From Metaphire vulgaris (lineage: Eukaryota > Annelida > Clitellata > Crassiclitellata > Megascolecidae), in the NCBI GenBank assembly GCA_018105865.1, contig CM030852.1:9993950-10057949 (forward strand): a stretch of 64,000 nt of DNA. Reading direction: 5' to 3'. A program made the translations under genes and the position numbers. The notes below the pieces were generated by a model. That model was not told the origin of the DNA and ran no database searches. It saw nothing but the letters and a program-made list of their open reading frames with translations. Of this stretch, positions 55,713 through 64,000 are shown piece after piece. Within the stretch, counting starts at the first letter, position 1. Every line of letters begins with the position of its first letter.

Positions 55713-57466
55713 GGGTCACCGCTATTACGAGACAAACTTCACTGGCTCCGGATTCCGGAGCGTATAGCCTTTAAACGTTGCTGGTTTACATTTAGGACGT
55801 TAAATGACCCTTTCTGCCCCGAGTACTTAACGGATTTGGTCTGTAAGCCCAAGTCGTCTGATCGGCGCTCGCAGCTTCGATCAAGCAGCCGTTCTCAATT
55901 GGTGGTTCCACCCCCGTCTACGGCAGCAAAATTTGAGGATCGGTCTGTTTCGAGGGGCAACCCTTTGCTTTGGAACTCCCTGCCGGCGGACGTGACTAGG
56001 GTGACATCTCCTGAACTGTTCACTAGGAACCTTAAAACATATTTATTTAATATCTCCTATTAGGGACATTTGTAAAGCGCTCTTGACTTTAGCCTTCGCT
56101 ATGCGTATTGCGCTATATGAAATTGTCAGAATTAATAATAATAATAATCATCATTGCTTTCTGCCAGTTCATTAGAGGCAATAGCTAGACAAGAAATTTC
56201 TCCATTCATCTTATTCTCTTATTAGTCGCTTTCCGTCGATTATACATGTTATTGATATCTGGTATCTTTAAACTCTTCTTTGATGTTAACCATCAACTTT
56301 TCCTGGGCTTTCCTCTTTTTCTCTTGCCTTCTGTGTATGTGTAGAGTGCTTGATCTTAGTCTGATTAATATTTGTAGAAAGTTTGATGATTCTAAGTAAA
56401 TAGAATTCAGTACAATTAAATAGAACAAAGGTTTAAAAAAATAGCACAAGTGTCTAAAAATAGTCTGGAGCAAAATCCTCAAACAACAATATTGGCTGAA
56501 AATGGAAATTTTCAATGGTATAAATTAAGATAAAGTATATCACATATTGGTGCTAGCCATGAAAATTCAAAACTGAGCACCACATTCAATATAATAGCAC
56601 ATACTCAGCATGGCGTCATTCAGTATCATTGGAACTAGAGTAAATTGATATTAAAGTATCCATTACTTGCAAAATATGTTAAATTTACCATATTGGCGAA
56701 GACCTCAATCTGGGAGAAAAGATCCATGACTCGAGGCAACCCTCTTTTCTGGAACGCTCTTCCCGCTTCAGTGACATCGATTACCGGTACAACCTTTGAG
56801 GCGTTTGCGATTGCCCTTAAGACGCACTTATTTCGCTATCTTAAGAGCATCTGTAAAACGCTCTCGACTTTGGCTCTAGCTATGCTAGAGCATTATAGAA
56901 ATTATCCAGGGAATAGAATCCCAAAGATAATTTGGCTTTAAATTTATTCTCCTCTTCCTAGTCAGGCACATGGAATACTACTGTATTGTCTGTAACGTCT
57001 GATCCATCAATCAAGGAAGCATGATCACACAACGCCACTGTTAATTGACCTACACTGGCTCTCAGTCCCCGAGCAAATAGCGTATAAGCTGGCAATCCTC
57101 GTCTACCGGTGCCTGCACGACATCGGTCCCTCCTATCTCAAGTCCGAACTCCAGAGATCCGCAGACATATACAGTAGAAGGCGTCTGCAATCTGGCTCCA
57201 CTCAAGCACTCCTCGTGCTGCGTACAGCCGTGCACGCCTTGCCACTGCCAGCGACCGCGCCTTCCCAGTTACCGCAACGAAAGCCTGGAATCGTCTCCCC
57301 ATCAGTGTTCAAACATCACCTTCTCTGGAAATATTCAAGAAGCGACTGAAGACTTGGCTGTTCGAGATCAGCTATTCTGTTAAATCCAGACCTATATTAT
57401 CCATGAACTATGTAATGTGCTCAAGCAGTCCTCCTAGGACAATTTACCACATAAATCTCAACATTC

Positions 57467-57536
<70 letters not shown>

Positions 57537-57613
57537 GACCTATACCAGAAATTACCTTTAACTTCTGGATCACCGGGTACATTGCTTGGTTCATCCGGCA
57601 CATTGCTTGCCAT
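50286..57613 (-). CDS. Gene D: CARD-like / TRADD-N-like / NHL propeller protein
   Basis: Minus strand. Confident parts: CARD-like exon 53502-53768, middle-domain exon ending near 52.55 kb and starting at 53018, propeller exon 50286-51181. Tentative 5' exons, all phase 1 at their 3' ends: 57556-57613 (starting MASNVPDEPSNVPGDPEVK), 55103-55156 (DQEQQKKSEDPSTSASANG) and 54997-55056 (CYYIFIYDFGQVRRALMSS). No F-box-like exon was found. This is a second subfamily, diverged from A/B/C but with the same domain order. Gene E is a near-identical neighbour. The donor of the middle exon could not be fixed: the phase needed by the propeller exon (1) is not given by any good donor, which may mean an unseen small exon or decay. 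Confidence 0.6.
51302..52404 (+). mobile_element. RTE-like LINE in the gene D intron, itself interrupted
   Basis: 10-bp duplication ATTGAACTAT (51292-51301 and 52405-52414). Encodes LQFFGHIMRKKGIENL, GKRSRGRQRMTY and LIQATHN, continuing after the nested hAT as RERWKSIVVNVEIHD, then a GAAGAAGAAG tail. Gene E has the single uninterrupted ATTGAACTAT at 63290-63299, so the insertion followed the D/E duplication. Confidence 0.92.
51595..52337. mobile_element. hAT-type element nested in the LINE
   Basis: 743 bp, termini CAGGGGCGGCGCCAG and CAGTGGCGGGGCCAC (inverted, imperfect), 8-bp duplication CACACAAC (51587-51594 and 52338-52345). The left subterminal part has 'agggttaatcctagggttaggttagg'. The right part is related to 7185-7450. 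Confidence 0.85.
52528..53018 (-). CDS. Gene D middle-domain (TRADD-N-like) exon
   Basis: Opens in phase 1 after ttcaag (AAVKIKIILEPMENIAD). Core strand GIVAWVWCRSENAAAKLEQL, helix LGNLFNPLFRYLP, last strand KISEIKWRC. It aligns with the W-x-W-C core of A, B and C. The open frame continues to TAG at 52528, but the splice donor is probably at or before 52590 and is unresolved. Confidence 0.6.
53502..53768 (-). CDS. Gene D CARD-like exon
   Basis: Found by splice sites and similarity, as it has no early ATG. 89 codons, acceptor gttgcag, donor GGAGGCG/GTATGT, phase 1-1. Reads SIIKQNDEFFKEHIKTYKTI, LAFLIDRTDYFSGEE, VNRELIRFILSSSNRTYCIF and IKCLRETDQGVVANVVEKGG. It aligns with STIIRNNRNFLKEVI ... 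IDCLFLANQAPAALVLERGG of A/B, including the terminal G-G-G at the donor. Confidence 0.65.
53831..54168. mobile_element. hAT-type MITE in gene D intron
   Basis: 338 bp, starts CAGTGGCGTCATTT and ends with an imperfect inverted copy (aaatgacgcctctg); 8-bp duplication ATTAGATG (53823-53830 and 54169-54176). Confidence 0.88.
54169..54996. other. Gene D intron; (TA)n at 54960-54994
   Basis: AT-rich, no exon recognised up to the candidate exon ending at 54997. Confidence 0.45.
54997..55156 (-). CDS. Gene D: two candidate small 5' exons
   Basis: 55103-55156 (54 nt; acceptor tttatag, donor GCGAACG/GTACCC) and 54997-55056 (60 nt; acceptor gaatttag, donor TCGTCAG/GTATAT). Each is phase 1 at both ends, so either can be included or skipped without changing frame. 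The second encodes a hydrophobic stretch (CYYIFIYDFGQVRRALMSS) that would sit directly before CARD helix 1. They are short and unsupported by a paralogue in the window, so tentative. Confidence 0.4.
55585..56155 (+). mobile_element. L2-like LINE 3' fragment, with (CAT)n before it
   Basis: A CAT/CAC trinucleotide tract (55590-55710) runs straight into an L2-type C-terminus: LHWLRIPERIAFKRCWFTFR, PEYLTDLVCKPKSSDRR, SVSRGNPLLWNSLPADV, FTRNLKTYLFNISY. The 3' signature 'gcgtattgcgctatatgaaat' and an AAT tail follow. It lies in gene D intron 1. Confidence 0.8.
56156..56640. other. Intron sequence; RTE-like scraps
   Basis: 'catcattgctttctgccagttcattagaggcaatagctagac' (56150-56190) is the reverse complement of the 3' region of the LINE at 5970-6020. 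The rest is featureless. Confidence 0.45.
56641..56935 (+). mobile_element. L2-like LINE 3' remnant
   Basis: Frame with SMTRGNPLFWNALPASVTSI, IALKTHLFRYLKSI, then 'gagcattatagaaattatcc' as the 3' signature. Confidence 0.7.
56985..57540 (+). mobile_element. L2/CR1-like LINE 3' fragment with (AAT)n tail
   Basis: The plus strand reads LIDLHWLSVPEQIAYKLAIL, VYRCLHDIGPSYLKSELQ, and a frameshifted remainder, then 'gtcctcctaggacaatttacca' and an AAT tract at 57469-57537. Same family as 13936-14745. Confidence 0.8.
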
Positions 57614-57670
57614 CTTCTGTGTACGCGAATATTCAGTCACAGCAGTTGGCTGAATCTCTGACAACTGACA
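57556..57670 (-). CDS. Gene D candidate first coding exon
   Basis: Open from an acceptor (gaatttcag, 57671) with ATG at 57613 giving MASNVPDEPSNVPGDPEVK, donor GTTAAAG/GTAATT in phase 1. The acidic/proline-rich sequence looks like a disordered N-terminus. Linked to gene D only by strand, phase and position. Confidence 0.4.
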
Positions 57671-57924
57671 CTGAAATTCAGAAATGAAATGTTGAATGTA
57701 GACTCAATGTAGAATCAGCAAAACTGATGTAACTCTCATTAGCATAGACTTCCTGTGCACTAATCTCATGTTCATCTAGATCCCGAGTGCATGTACCCGG
57801 ATCAGATTTGTGTGTAGAAATGGAAGAATAGACCAATCGTAAACTTTTTAATTAGAAACAATAAAGCAAAGAAGTGAAATGCTCGATATAGTAACAAGAG
57901 ATAAAATGAATAAGTAAGTAAGTA

Positions 57925-58345
57925 AGTAAAATCTCGTAAACTTATACAGCACCCCGGAAAGCAGCACAGCAGTAGCTGCTTATTCTTATGCGCTTAATCT
58001 TTCTTGAAATAGCTATAGTCAGGGGGGTTTGTCGGCCGGGCAAAGGTCAGTGTATCTATGAGGCAGCGGGTCAGGTTGTTATTGCAATGGGGGAAATGAC
58101 TTTTCGAATAGGAAGGTTTTAAGTTTAGACCTAAAGCTTTGAGGAGACAGCGAAAGAATGAAAGGAAATAAGGATTCGGAGCTTATTGTTTGATCACGTC
58201 GTAGGCTGCGGAGGGAGGTTGGAATTGAGTTCCAAAGTTCTGGTGCGGCGTATGAGAACGCGCGGTTGCCGGTTTTGAGTGATGACTGATTTAACGGGCG
58301 TGAAAGTGTGAGATGAGATGATGATCGTGTGAATACTGATACAAA
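57925..58345 (-). mobile_element. L2-like LINE 3' fragment
   Basis: 'aagtaagtaagtaagt' tail at 57931-57948, then about 370 bp nearly identical to 59278-59680 ('cagcagtagctgcttattcttatgcgctta', 'ttgtcggccgggcaaaggtcagtgta'). The minus strand encodes RAFSYAAPELWNSIPTSLRS and FRSKLKTFLFEKSF. Confidence 0.85.
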
Positions 58346-58589
58346 TATGAAATATGAGAAAAAGAAAAAACTATCACCCAGCATATTTTCATAAATTTCA
58401 AGAGTAGCAAATATTCTTTGAAACATACACCGATAAATCATCCTTCACGGAGTGTCGATCTAAGACAATCTATGGGGAACGAAGCCATCATAGACCAGTA
58501 ATGTTGATCTGTTGACGTTGTCGTTTTACACCTGAGTGTTTGGCATATGCCTAGACCGTCTTGATAAATTATATTCCAGTCATAATGAG

Positions 58590-58980
58590 AATGCATACAT
58601 CTAATCTAATCTTAAACTTCTATAGCGCCTCTTTATAATGCATAAAAACAGCCGATGGCACGTCACAAGCAATGGCAGAAGATCCGGATCCAATACAGGA
58701 TATGAGGCCGGGCAACCAGATAGACGACAGTCTACTGTGACAATCCAAGTTACAAGTGCAACTTTGTCCCCAAGAAGTTTAGAAAATCTCGACAAAATAA
58801 ATATGTTATATCCGTTTTCAAATTTGATTTCGCCCAAGCAAACCATAAGCTCAAGTCGTGATAACGCCGCTAATATAGAAATTATTTGGGATCAATATGC
58901 TATTCATGCAGCAACAATTGCACGACGTAGATACACTTTAGTAAAAACGTCGGCAAAACTTAATAATTTTTGCATCTGAG
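58590..58980 (+). other. Unrecognised 113-residue open frame
   Basis: ATG at 58638 to TGA at 58979, preceded by a LINE-like 3' signature (58595-58632). The product is Ser/Thr/Arg-rich at first, then LENLDKINMLYPFSNLISPK and IEIIWDQYAIHAATIARRRY. No motif I know. The reverse strand is also open over part of it, so coding status is doubtful. Confidence 0.3.
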
Positions 58981-59269
58981 CATTTTATTTAAAAATCAAC
59001 TACTTACACCTGCGTTCTGTCAGACTGTCACATTATTACTTTCACTTTCGCTTTTGAATATATAAATAAGTAGATAATGCCGGACAATGCGGCCTGCAAA
59101 TACTTGATTTATATAGCGCTTTATTTCTAAATTCGATAATAATTAATAATTTCCAGTCCTTCTCTCTCTACGTCTGTGGCTATGGACCTCTATGGGCTCT
59201 ATATCCGTTTCTACAGTACTGTCCAATGGCAAAGCTAGCATCAACATGGAGCCCGAGCAGCTGACTAAG

Positions 59270-60612
59270 TAAAGTAAAGTTAAAAAAATCTCGTAAACTT
59301 CTACAGCGCCCCGGAAAGCAGCACAGCAGTAGCTGCTTATTCTTATGCGCTTAATGTTTCTTGAAATAGCTATAGGCAGGGTGGTTTGTCGGCCGGGCAA
59401 AGGTCAGTGTATCTATGAGGCGGCGGGTCGGGTTGTTGCTGCTATGGGGGAAATGACTTTTCGAATAGGAAGCTTTTAAGTTTAGACCTAAAGGCTTGAG
59501 GAGACAGTGAAGGAATTAAAGGAAATGAGGATTCGGAGCTTATTGTTTGACCATGTCGTAGGCTGCGGAGGGAGGTTGGAATTGAGTTCCAAAGTTCTGG
59601 TGCGGCGTATGAAAAAGCGCGGTTGCAGATTTTGAGTGATGACTGATTTAACGGGCGTGAAAGTGAAAGATGATGATCGTGTAGGTCGGGGAGGCTGAGG
59701 CGTTAAGAGTTTACGAAGGTAAACCGGTTTTGACGAATGAAGTGAACTGTAAGTAATCGTTATTATCTTGTACTGTATACGTTCGGATATTTTAAGCCAG
59801 TGTAGTGACTTCAGTATTAAGTGAAATATGGCAGAACTTTGGTGATTTGGTTACTGCTCGGGCTAGTGCATTTTGAATTGATTGTAATTTGTTGATGGAG
59901 GTTTTTGGGAGGTTATAGTAAAGGGAGTTGCAGTAATCCAGTTTGGAATGGACTATTGAAGTGGCGATTGTGGATGCAGTTTTGGTGTCAAGGCAAGGAC
60001 GGAGGTGACGTAGATCACGAATATGGACATAGCATGATTTCGATAGTTGGGAGATCTGTGATTCTAAATTTAGGGATGAATCAATTTTGAAACCAAGATT
60101 TTTTGCAGTTGGAGCAGGGGTTATTGTGGTATCTGGAGTCAGGACTAGCTTGGGACTGTCAATTTTTTAACTTGTTGGGGTAGACCTATTAAGAGGAATT
60201 CAGTCTTGGATGGATTAAAAGCAAGGAGGTTAGATGACATCCATGACGAAATAGACGAGAATGCTGATTCAAGCAAAGTAATTGATGTGTCAAATGAGGA
60301 TGGCGAAAAGGACAGGAATAACTGAGTGTCGTCGGCATAGAGTTGGTGATTCAAGTTGAGGGAATTGATTAAGGATGATAGTGGTGTGGTATAGAGACTG
60401 AACAATACAGGCCCTAGGACGGATCCTTGGGGCACTCCGAAGTTTACGCTATGAGATGATGAGGCTTGTTTGAGACACGAAACTTGGAAGGAACGAGACT
60501 TGAGGTAAGATTTGAACCAGTGATGAGCTTTGTCGGATATGCCGAACCAGAGGGAGAATCGCTCGAGTAGAATATTGTGATCAATAGTGTCGAATGCGGC
60601 AGAAAGGTCGAG
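59270..60612 (-). mobile_element. L2-like LINE, 3' two-thirds of the reverse transcriptase
   Basis: On the minus strand, starting at the junction with the next element: DLSAAFDTIDHNILLERFSL (motif A), VPQGSVLGPVLFSLYTTPL (motif B), NHQLYADDTQLFLSFS (motif C, YADD intact), then FNPSKTEFLLIG, and an end block FRSKLK-x-FLFEKSFPP. Frames shift several times. Tail: 'taagtaaagtaaagtt' near 59270. Confidence 0.85.
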
Positions 60613-62158
60613 GAGGTACTACTCCAGTTCTGAGTGATTTATTGATTATCAAAGCAATTGCATGTCCTATTTCATTTCGAACCTCGAAAAGAAACTTTGG
60701 ATGTAAGCCATCTAATCCTGGGCTCTTGTCTGTCTTTAAATTGGTCAAAACCTTGATAACACATTCTTTTGTACACACTATATCTATTAGCATTTCTTCT
60801 TCATTTCCATCAAACACAATTTTGGCTTCTGGCATAGTATTTGTATTTTCCTCTGTAAATACTGAACAAAAATAGTTATTTAGAATCTGTGCAGTTTCTA
60901 CATCGTCTGTTATTGCACATCCTGCACTGTCCAAGAAGGGACCGACTGTGTCCTTTCGTCTCAACTTTCTATTACAATATTTGTAGAAACTTTTACTGTT
61001 CTGTTTTATATTTTTTGCTAATCTACCTTCAAAATTTGCAATAGCCATCTTGTTAGTAACTGCTGATGCCTTTCTTTTCTGGGTATACTGTTCCTCCAAG
61101 ATCTTGAGTCTGTGCTGAATCTGCTCATTTCCTTTAATTGCCAATCTGAGTTTACTTAGTTTCTTCCACGCTTTGTTTTTCGCCCTTCTTTTTCGTTGCA
61201 CTTCTCTTGTTATCCAAGGAAGTTTGTTATTAATTTTCTTCTGTTTGGGAATGGTTAATTCTCTGACTTTGGACATACATTTGGTAAATATGCTCCAGCC
61301 TTCCTCTGTGTCTTTTCCTGTTATCTCCCTCTCCAAATCCATTTCTTTTATCATCTTCCTTGCCAGGTCATATTCTCCCTTTAAAAAGTTACGTCTTTCT
61401 AGAAACTGCTTTTGTTGACCAATCCCAAAGTTAATAGTAAAACTCACCATTTGGTGATCACTTGTTGCAAAATTCTGCCCAACCTCCACGTTGGAAACTA
61501 TATTCTCCTCTCTTGTTAGAACCAGGTCTAATATGTTGTTGCCTCTTGTTGGCCTTGTCACATGCTGAAACAGAAAATTATCATTGACACAGTCCAGAAA
61601 TTTCCTATCACATGATCTCTCTGTATCCAGCGTTTCCCAGTCTACATGATAATTAAAGTCACCCATTATAACAACATTTTCTCTTGATACCCTGTTCAAT
61701 AAAGCAAACATTCCATTATCTGCTTCTTCCATAGCACTTGGTGTTCTGTAACAAACCCCTACCAATATTTTCTCTCGGTGACTTCTGATTTCACACCATA
61801 TATGCTCCTTGAAGTGATCATTTTCTATGTCTGTTCGCTCCATGGCATGCAAGCCTTCTTTAATGTAAAGTAGTACCCCTCCTGCTCCATGACCTTTGCT
61901 GCTCTGGTTTTCCCTATCTTTTCTAAACATAGCATATCCCTGTAAATTTAGTTCGGTATCATCAATGTCACACTTGGCCCACGATTCTGTGATTCCGATA
62001 ATGTCTGGACTCATAACTTTTACTTGCATCTCCAACTCGGCCATTTTAAAAACCCCAATCAAACTTCTGGCATTTACATAAAAACATTTCAGTGGGTTTT
62101 CATACCCTGACATACTAGCTACATTACCGTTGTTAATAATTTCATCGTTTACATTCAA
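60581..62158 (-). CDS. CR1/Jockey-like LINE ORF2, 5' part: endonuclease and start of RT
   Basis: A 525-residue frame. An AP-endonuclease domain spans residues about 20-240: KCFYVNARSLIG, SPDIIGITESWAKCDI (catalytic Glu), HIWCEIRSHREKILVGVCYR, NVVIMGDFNYHVDWETL (GDFN), LDLVLTR, ATSDHQMVSFTI (terminal SDH). A linker follows and RT begins at LTNLKTDKSPGLDGLHPKFL. After GVV the frame runs into a different LINE at about 60612 and stops. Transposon protein, not host. It abuts the duplicated gene E 3' flank exactly at 62150. Confidence 0.88.
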   Translation of the reverse strand: MNVNDEIINNGNVASMSGYENPLKCFYVNARSLIGVFKMAELEMQVKVMSPDIIGITESWAKCDIDDTELNLQGYAMFRKDRENQSSKGHGAGGVLLYIKEGLHAMERTDIENDHFKEHIWCEIRSHREKILVGVCYRTPSAMEEADNGMFALLNRVSRENVVIMGDFNYHVDWETLDTERSCDRKFLDCVNDNFLFQHVTRPTRGNNILDLVLTREENIVSNVEVGQNFATSDHQMVSFTINFGIGQQKQFLERRNFLKGEYDLARKMIKEMDLEREITGKDTEEGWSIFTKCMSKVRELTIPKQKKINNKLPWITREVQRKRRAKNKAWKKLSKLRLAIKGNEQIQHRLKILEEQYTQKRKASAVTNKMAIANFEGRLAKNIKQNSKSFYKYCNRKLRRKDTVGPFLDSAGCAITDDVETAQILNNYFCSVFTEENTNTMPEAKIVFDGNEEEMLIDIVCTKECVIKVLTNLKTDKSPGLDGLHPKFLFEVRNEIGHAIALIINKSLRTGVVPPRPFCRIRHY

Positions 62159-62284
62159 TCATACACTAGACAATAAATCAGTAACTTCTATAGCGCCAAT
62201 GTATTAATCCAATTGTCAGTTGATGATTGTATGTAGTTGATATCATAGTTCAATGTTACAACATCAATATAAAAATATAAATCC

Positions 62285-63195
62285 CTAAGCTTGTTCCATT
62301 CTCCATATTGAGCGCAGAAGAGAAAATGAATCTTGGTTAGCACCATGCACTAACAAGAGCTCCTTTTTATCCTTCAAATAATGGATTCTGTAAGGATTCT
62401 TCACATCATTAACTTCAACGGCCTCTTCCATGTTCAGCTCCGAATCCAAGAAGACAACGTACTTATGCGCATCGCAGGCATATACCTGATCTTCGTCATC
62501 CAAGGTAAAATGATCAAGGTGTTTCAAATATGGATTTCCTTCAGAAAGTGACAATATAGCGGCTTCTTCCTTGCAAAGTCCTTGAAGTTGACGACTCTGA
62601 AATCCAAGGTCAAGTCTTGAGACCCAATCTCCGCTGCGTGTTATTCGGCAGATTCCACCCTGAGTCAGATCCGAGCGATAACTTATCACAAAATCACCAT
62701 TTGAAGCCTCAACAGCGTTATTTGGATATCTGATTTGAATTGGAAGTTCCACTTGGTTTAACTTTAGAGCTTCTTTGTCGCAAATTTCCAACCTGCCAGG
62801 TTTGGCCTCCTTCAAAACGAGCAAGTTATCATTTCTACCGACGGATAGAGAATTTATCTGGTCGGACAAGGATCCAGGCAACCACAATATTGGTTCATCT
62901 GCTTTTCCTTCCAAGTCAATGCTGACCTTATAAATATTGTTGCTGGTGCGATCCATGATGTATAGGCATCGGAGATTGAGGGAAACTGCCATGTGCATCG
63001 GTGTATCAATCTTTTCGAGGAGTTCTTCCTTCGGGGGACCTGTATTACCATCCTCGTCACAGGGGAACATCAACAAAGCACTGCGATTCTGAAAGACAGC
63101 AATGATCTTGTTTCCCATCATGGCTATTCCAGAAATTTTCAGTCCAGTCATAGTAGCTGATGTTTTGACCGCCCATTTGCAGAGTTTTCGATTCA
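62285..63195 (-). CDS. Gene E propeller exon (NHL-like)
   Basis: About 303 residues with the same NHL-type blades as D (NNAVEASNGDFVISYRSDLT, GGICRITRSGDW). Differences from D cluster in the first third: TMTGLKISGIAM versus TLTRQKIYGIAM, and DEDGNTGPPKEELLE versus DEAGNTGAPKKEPIE. The last blades are almost unchanged. The C-terminus extends to SIWRMEQA. Confidence 0.75.
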
Positions 63196-63901
63196 CTGAA
63201 ACATAAAAGCATCCAAATCTTTAATGTAGATTGATAATTTCAATTTATTATGTAAATGACACTAATGGCACAATTCCTTATATAAACGTATTGAACTATA
63301 TTGTTGACTACTTTCAAAATGACGATTTGCTTACTATTATAAATTTCACTCATTCATTAATCAAACTAATGCAACAGGCAAATTGTGTACCTCTTTACTA
63401 AAGCCAGTAGGCCTACTGGTCTACAGTTACTATTATTATTTTCAATTTAGTGCTTTAATTTCCTTTTAGTCACACCCTATTATTGCAAACATTTTTGCAT
63501 ATCACTTGTACAGTGAATTTCATCAATTTCATTCATAATGAACATACCAACTGCATGTGGTGAACGGCGCCATCTGATTTCGCTTATTTTAGGAACAGTC
63601 GATACCGGGAGATATCGAAACAGAGGGTTGAAAAGATTACCCAGCTTTTTGTCATTGTTCAGTTGCTCTAATTTGGTAACAGTGCTCTCTGAGTGACACC
63701 AGACCCAAGCAACAATGCCTTCACCATAAATTGCGCTCAAGATCTCCATGCCTCCGATTTTCAGCTGACTCAGCAAAATCCACAGATCTTCACTCTTTGA
63801 AGAATTCGTTTCATGCAACTGGGTCAGTTTTCCTACAATTTCCTTTTTGATGTCCGCAATATTTTCCATCGGTTCAAGAATAATTTTAATTTTCACAGCG
63901 G
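62285..63901 (-). CDS. Gene E: recent duplicate of gene D (middle domain and propeller; CARD beyond the window)
   Basis: Middle-domain exon starts at 63901 (acceptor ttcaag, phase 1). Propeller exon is 62285-63195. Both align with gene D at well over 90% over their whole length, including introns and the 3' flank down to 62150. The middle exon has GIVAWVWCHSESTVTKLEQL. Relative to D it has one base fewer in an A-run near 63493, after which the frame ends at TAA (63480); a donor AAAAT/GTTTGC here would be phase 1 and fit the propeller exon. The intron (about 0.3 kb) lacks the LINE found in D. The CARD exon should lie about 0.5-0.8 kb past the right edge. Confidence 0.7.
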
Positions 63902-64000
63902 CTTGAAAAAGCGAAATATATAAGGACATAAATAACTAATATATTGTAAGATGCTTAATGAACTTCTTATTAATCAAGACCACATCTCTTTAGCACATTC

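Noticed and set aside
55553..55774. His/Ser/Thr-rich frames
   Set aside because: Translations of the CAT/CAC tract preceding a LINE fragment.
1..64000. CRISPR arrays, operons, prophage or bacterial features
   Set aside because: Spliced genes, eukaryotic transposons and microsatellites; the direct repeats found are microsatellites or target-site duplications.

Overview
Kind of sequence. This is a repeat-rich, AT-rich animal genome segment: split genes with GT/AG introns, many LINE, hAT, piggyBac and Tc1/mariner copies with target-site duplications, and long microsatellites. The LINE types, the frequent 'taggccta' motifs and the gene content (CARD domains joined to another death-signalling-like domain) suggest a marine invertebrate deuterostome such as an echinoderm. 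That is inference; the species cannot be fixed from the sequence. No bacterial operon, tRNA, rRNA or CRISPR array was found. Main content. The host genes belong to one multi-exon family present as at least six loci. The domain order is: an F-box-like exon (in three loci), a CARD exon, an alpha/beta exon with a W-x-W-C-like core that resembles TRADD N-terminal domains, and a last exon encoding a six-bladed-propeller-like (NHL-like) domain. Every junction I could place among the CARD, middle and propeller exons of genes A, B and C is phase 1, so the exons are interchangeable modules. Loci, left to right: gene G (minus, 1-198, cut by the window edge, propeller start only); gene A (minus, 4596-10455, a pseudogene broken by a LINE); a single-exon CARD protein (plus, 19447-19857); gene F (plus, 20956-24306, CARD exon split by a hAT transposon); gene C (plus, 26925-30330, intact where read); gene B (minus, 32497-40547, intact, close paralogue of A); gene D (minus, 50286-57613); gene E (minus, 62285-63901 and beyond the right edge, near-identical to D). 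A and B, with flanks, form one old duplication (about 4.3-15.7 kb and 31.1-41.9 kb). D and E form a recent one (50104-53100 and 62151-64000). Gaps between genes are filled by transposons, many with exact termini: two piggyBac-like elements in intron 2 of gene B; a Tc1 element holding an RTE-like LINE that holds a hAT MITE (44932-47675); a second three-level nest at 16149-18180; and about a dozen hAT-type elements with 8-bp duplications. How the genes may work together. CARDs join homotypic death-fold assemblies, TRADD-N-like domains are protein-interaction modules in apoptosis and immunity, and propellers often recognise ligands. The cluster therefore looks like a fast-evolving set of receptor or adaptor proteins for intracellular immunity or cell death, with the propeller as candidate sensor, the CARD as output, and the F-box-like exon as a possible ubiquitin-ligase link. 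No NB-ARC/NACHT ATPase domain is visible, so these are not ordinary APAF-1 or NLR genes. This functional reading is inference from domains only.
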